This document shows positions 62,172 through 64,000 of a stretch of DNA of 64,000 bases, piece after piece (the stretch's first letter is position 1; each line of letters begins with the position of its first letter). Source of the DNA: Cladobotryum mycophilum (taxonomy: Eukaryota; Ascomycota; Sordariomycetes; Hypocreales; Hypocreaceae); assembly GCA_036429605.1 (NCBI GenBank), contig CM071590.1:1240001-1304000 (forward strand), read 5' to 3'. The position numbers and the translations under genes are program-made. The notes under the pieces are model-generated. The model did no database searches. It was not told where the DNA came from and worked only from the letters and a program-made list of their open reading frames with translations.

Positions 62172-64000
62172 TTACTCTTCCTGCGTTATGTCGGCCATTT
62201 CATACATCCAGTCGCTTGCAAACTCAAGATGTTCTTTTAAGCTTGAAATCATCCACTTGAGTTCCATCTGGAGGTCGTCTTGGGAGGCGATGCCCTGAAG
62301 AACCTGTATGGAGGGATTCCTTGGCAAGGGGGCAGCGAGGAGAAGAGATCGTCCAACTGAAGGATACCGAGGCCGGAGGAGGCCCACTGGATATCTGACC
62401 GCTCGCCGGGGGTGGTGGGCGTGCTCTGCAAGCCGCTGTGCTGTCGGCTGAGAGAAGGTGTGGAATCCATGTCGCTATCAATGTAGAGCGACGGCGACTG
62501 GGTGGTTGTGCTATCATAGTCGAAATGAAGGGCTGCGGAACTTGATACGGAGCCCGAGTACCTCGAATAAGGCCCCTGGGTAGGGGACCCGCTTTCGATG
62601 ACTTCGCCGAGCAGGCAGGCATCAAGGTCTATGAGACTCAGGGAGGAGTCGCGGTTGGGCGGTTGCTCAAATGAGGGGACGGGAGAGTCGGCGTATTGAT
62701 AAGGTTCAGCGGGAGGGGAGGAGTTATTGCTTAGAGAGTCTTCGTTGTTCATGTCGTTGTTCATGTCGCTGTTCATGAAGTTGTACCGTGGACTGTCCAT
62801 GCCAGGGATGCTAGAGGTTGTCGAAGCAGAAGTAACACCAGGAAATGTCCAGTCCTGCGTTCTGCGTCGGGTAGATTCAATGTACTCGGAGAAGTCGGTC
62901 GAAAGCGGTCGCAGAGCCGGCTTAATGGTATCCATGTCGATGTAGATAGACGCAGGCCTTTCAGCAGCATCCAGATCAATCAAGGAATCCCTGGATGATT
63001 CCGAGTCCTGCACAGGGGCCTCGGACACCGGTGACAGAGTAATCTTCCCATAGAAGGCGCGCGAGTTATCGTCGTACTTTGAAAGAGTGTGTGGGTCAAA
63101 GATCTTTTCCAGAGGAGCCTTGAGTTCTGGGGTATTTGGGGGTGGACGGCGGCGACGATGAGATTGAGTAGGAGTGTCTTCAAGGCTCGAGTCATGAACA
63201 TCAGACGGTCGAATCCTCCCCGGGCTTGTCAGTGTGAGCTGATTCGAGTCATCGAAATTCGATTCCGCAAAGCCGCTGAATTCCCATCCACTTAATCGAC
63301 AAGGAGAAGGGTCTCTGGAAGGCCCTTGTGCACCGCCCGCTGAGAAGAGAGATTGTCTGCTTCCGCCTTGCGCCTCCCATAGCTTGTAATCCGTAACGAG
63401 CTTCGAGAGGGACACAGTGGGATATTCCTCGTCGGTGTCAAAGATGTAGGGGTGATTTTGAATGTCTTCGATGGGAGGACGGTGTGATGGGTCTTCGACT
63501 AGACAGAAAGCGACAATGTCCTTGAGTCGATCGGAGAACTGGTCGCCCTCCAGACGTGGAGTGTATTGTTTGAGGTATGAGCCAAACTGCTGAATATTGA
63601 TTCTCTGAGTAGCATTGGGTGGTAGCCCGGAAGCAATCTCATAAGCCATAGATCCAAACGCCCAGATATCAACTTCGCTGCCGTATGCGACGGATGAATC
63701 GAAGAGTTCTGGCGCCATCCAATGCAGCGTGCCCGTAACGGTGTGTCTCTTGTCGAACTTGGTCTCCATGATGCCAGCCACACCAAAGTCGCAGAGCTGG
63801 ACGCCTCCGGCCTCGGTGATGAGGACATTGGCACATTTTATGTCTCTGTGAATGATGCCCTGCTTGTGAACCCAGTACAGGGCCTCTGCTACTTCTCGAA
63901 GAATAGGGATGATCCATTTCTCAGCCAGCCCGCTCGTCGGACGCATCAACGAAGCTACGCTCCCACCGGCGCAGTATTCTGTAACCATCCATACCGAGTG
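62172..64000 (-). CDS. Ste20/GCK (YSK-like) serine/threonine kinase, C-terminal part; runs off the right edge; frame break near the 3' end
   Basis: The frame enters at the edge inside kinase subdomain V (HSVWMVTEYCAGGS). It continues through the catalytic loop IIHRDIKCANVL, the DFG motif LCDFGVAGI, the APE motif HWMAPELF and the C-lobe. The ATP-binding glycine loop and lysine lie outside the window. A long Ser/Pro/Asp-rich tail follows, including an imperfect NSDMNNDMNNED repeat. The family is the fungal germinal-centre kinases that act in septation, polarity and morphogenesis, but I cannot tell which orthologue this is. Near the end, a G5 run on the + strand at 62328-62332 shifts the frame. 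With one more base the protein continues to a helical tail (MELKWMISSLKEHLEFASDW) and a TAA at 62172, about 609 residues from the edge. As written it would stop at 62249. Confidence 0.85.

Overview
This window is nuclear DNA from a filamentous ascomycete, most likely a Sordariomycete and probably a hypocrealean. The genes carry short introns (48-113 nt, possibly one of about 158 nt) with GTRNGT-type donors, CTAAC-like branch sites and YAG acceptors. The recognisable proteins (fungal MED15, SEC12, SAR1, DUF5672, DUF2457, a YSK-like Ste20 kinase) are of the filamentous-fungal type. I see no operons, rRNA, tRNA, CRISPR arrays, intact transposons or plasmid features.

Twelve protein genes are supported. 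Left to right they are: MED15 (-, cut by the left edge); a divergent pair of DUF5672 membrane-anchored proteins at 13.1-15.9 kb; SEC12 (-); an aldehyde dehydrogenase (-); a bZIP factor (-, first exon unresolved); an SMP-30/gluconolactonase-like enzyme (+); a 919-residue cysteine-motif protein of unknown role (-); mitochondrial ATP synthase delta, ATP16 (-); an acidic DUF2457 protein (+); SAR1 (+); and a Ste20-family kinase (-, cut by the right edge).

Between them lie four gene-free stretches of about 12, 10, 7 and 10 kb. They hold microsatellites, polypurine/polypyrimidine tracts and recurring GTAC-based words. These include helically spaced GTAC clusters, nine exact copies of TACGGAGTA/TACTCCGTA and four copies of ACTTGTAGTAC or its complement. 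These non-coding arrays are the least explained part of the window.

Functionally, SEC12 and SAR1 form one machine: SEC12 is the ER guanine-nucleotide exchange factor that loads SAR1 to start COPII coat assembly. They lie about 42 kb apart here. MED15 and the bZIP factor act in transcription, ATP16 in mitochondrial energy production, and the kinase probably in polarity or septation signalling. The remaining genes are enzymes or proteins of unknown function.

Three genes (the + strand DUF5672 copy, the aldehyde dehydrogenase and the kinase) are broken by small indels. All five breakpoints fall in G or C runs of 5-6 bases. Consensus error in homopolymers is the simplest explanation, but real pseudogenes cannot be excluded. 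I found no convincing new multi-gene system. The phased GTAC and TGCCAA arrays and the large convergent gene desert are the best candidates for undescribed biology.
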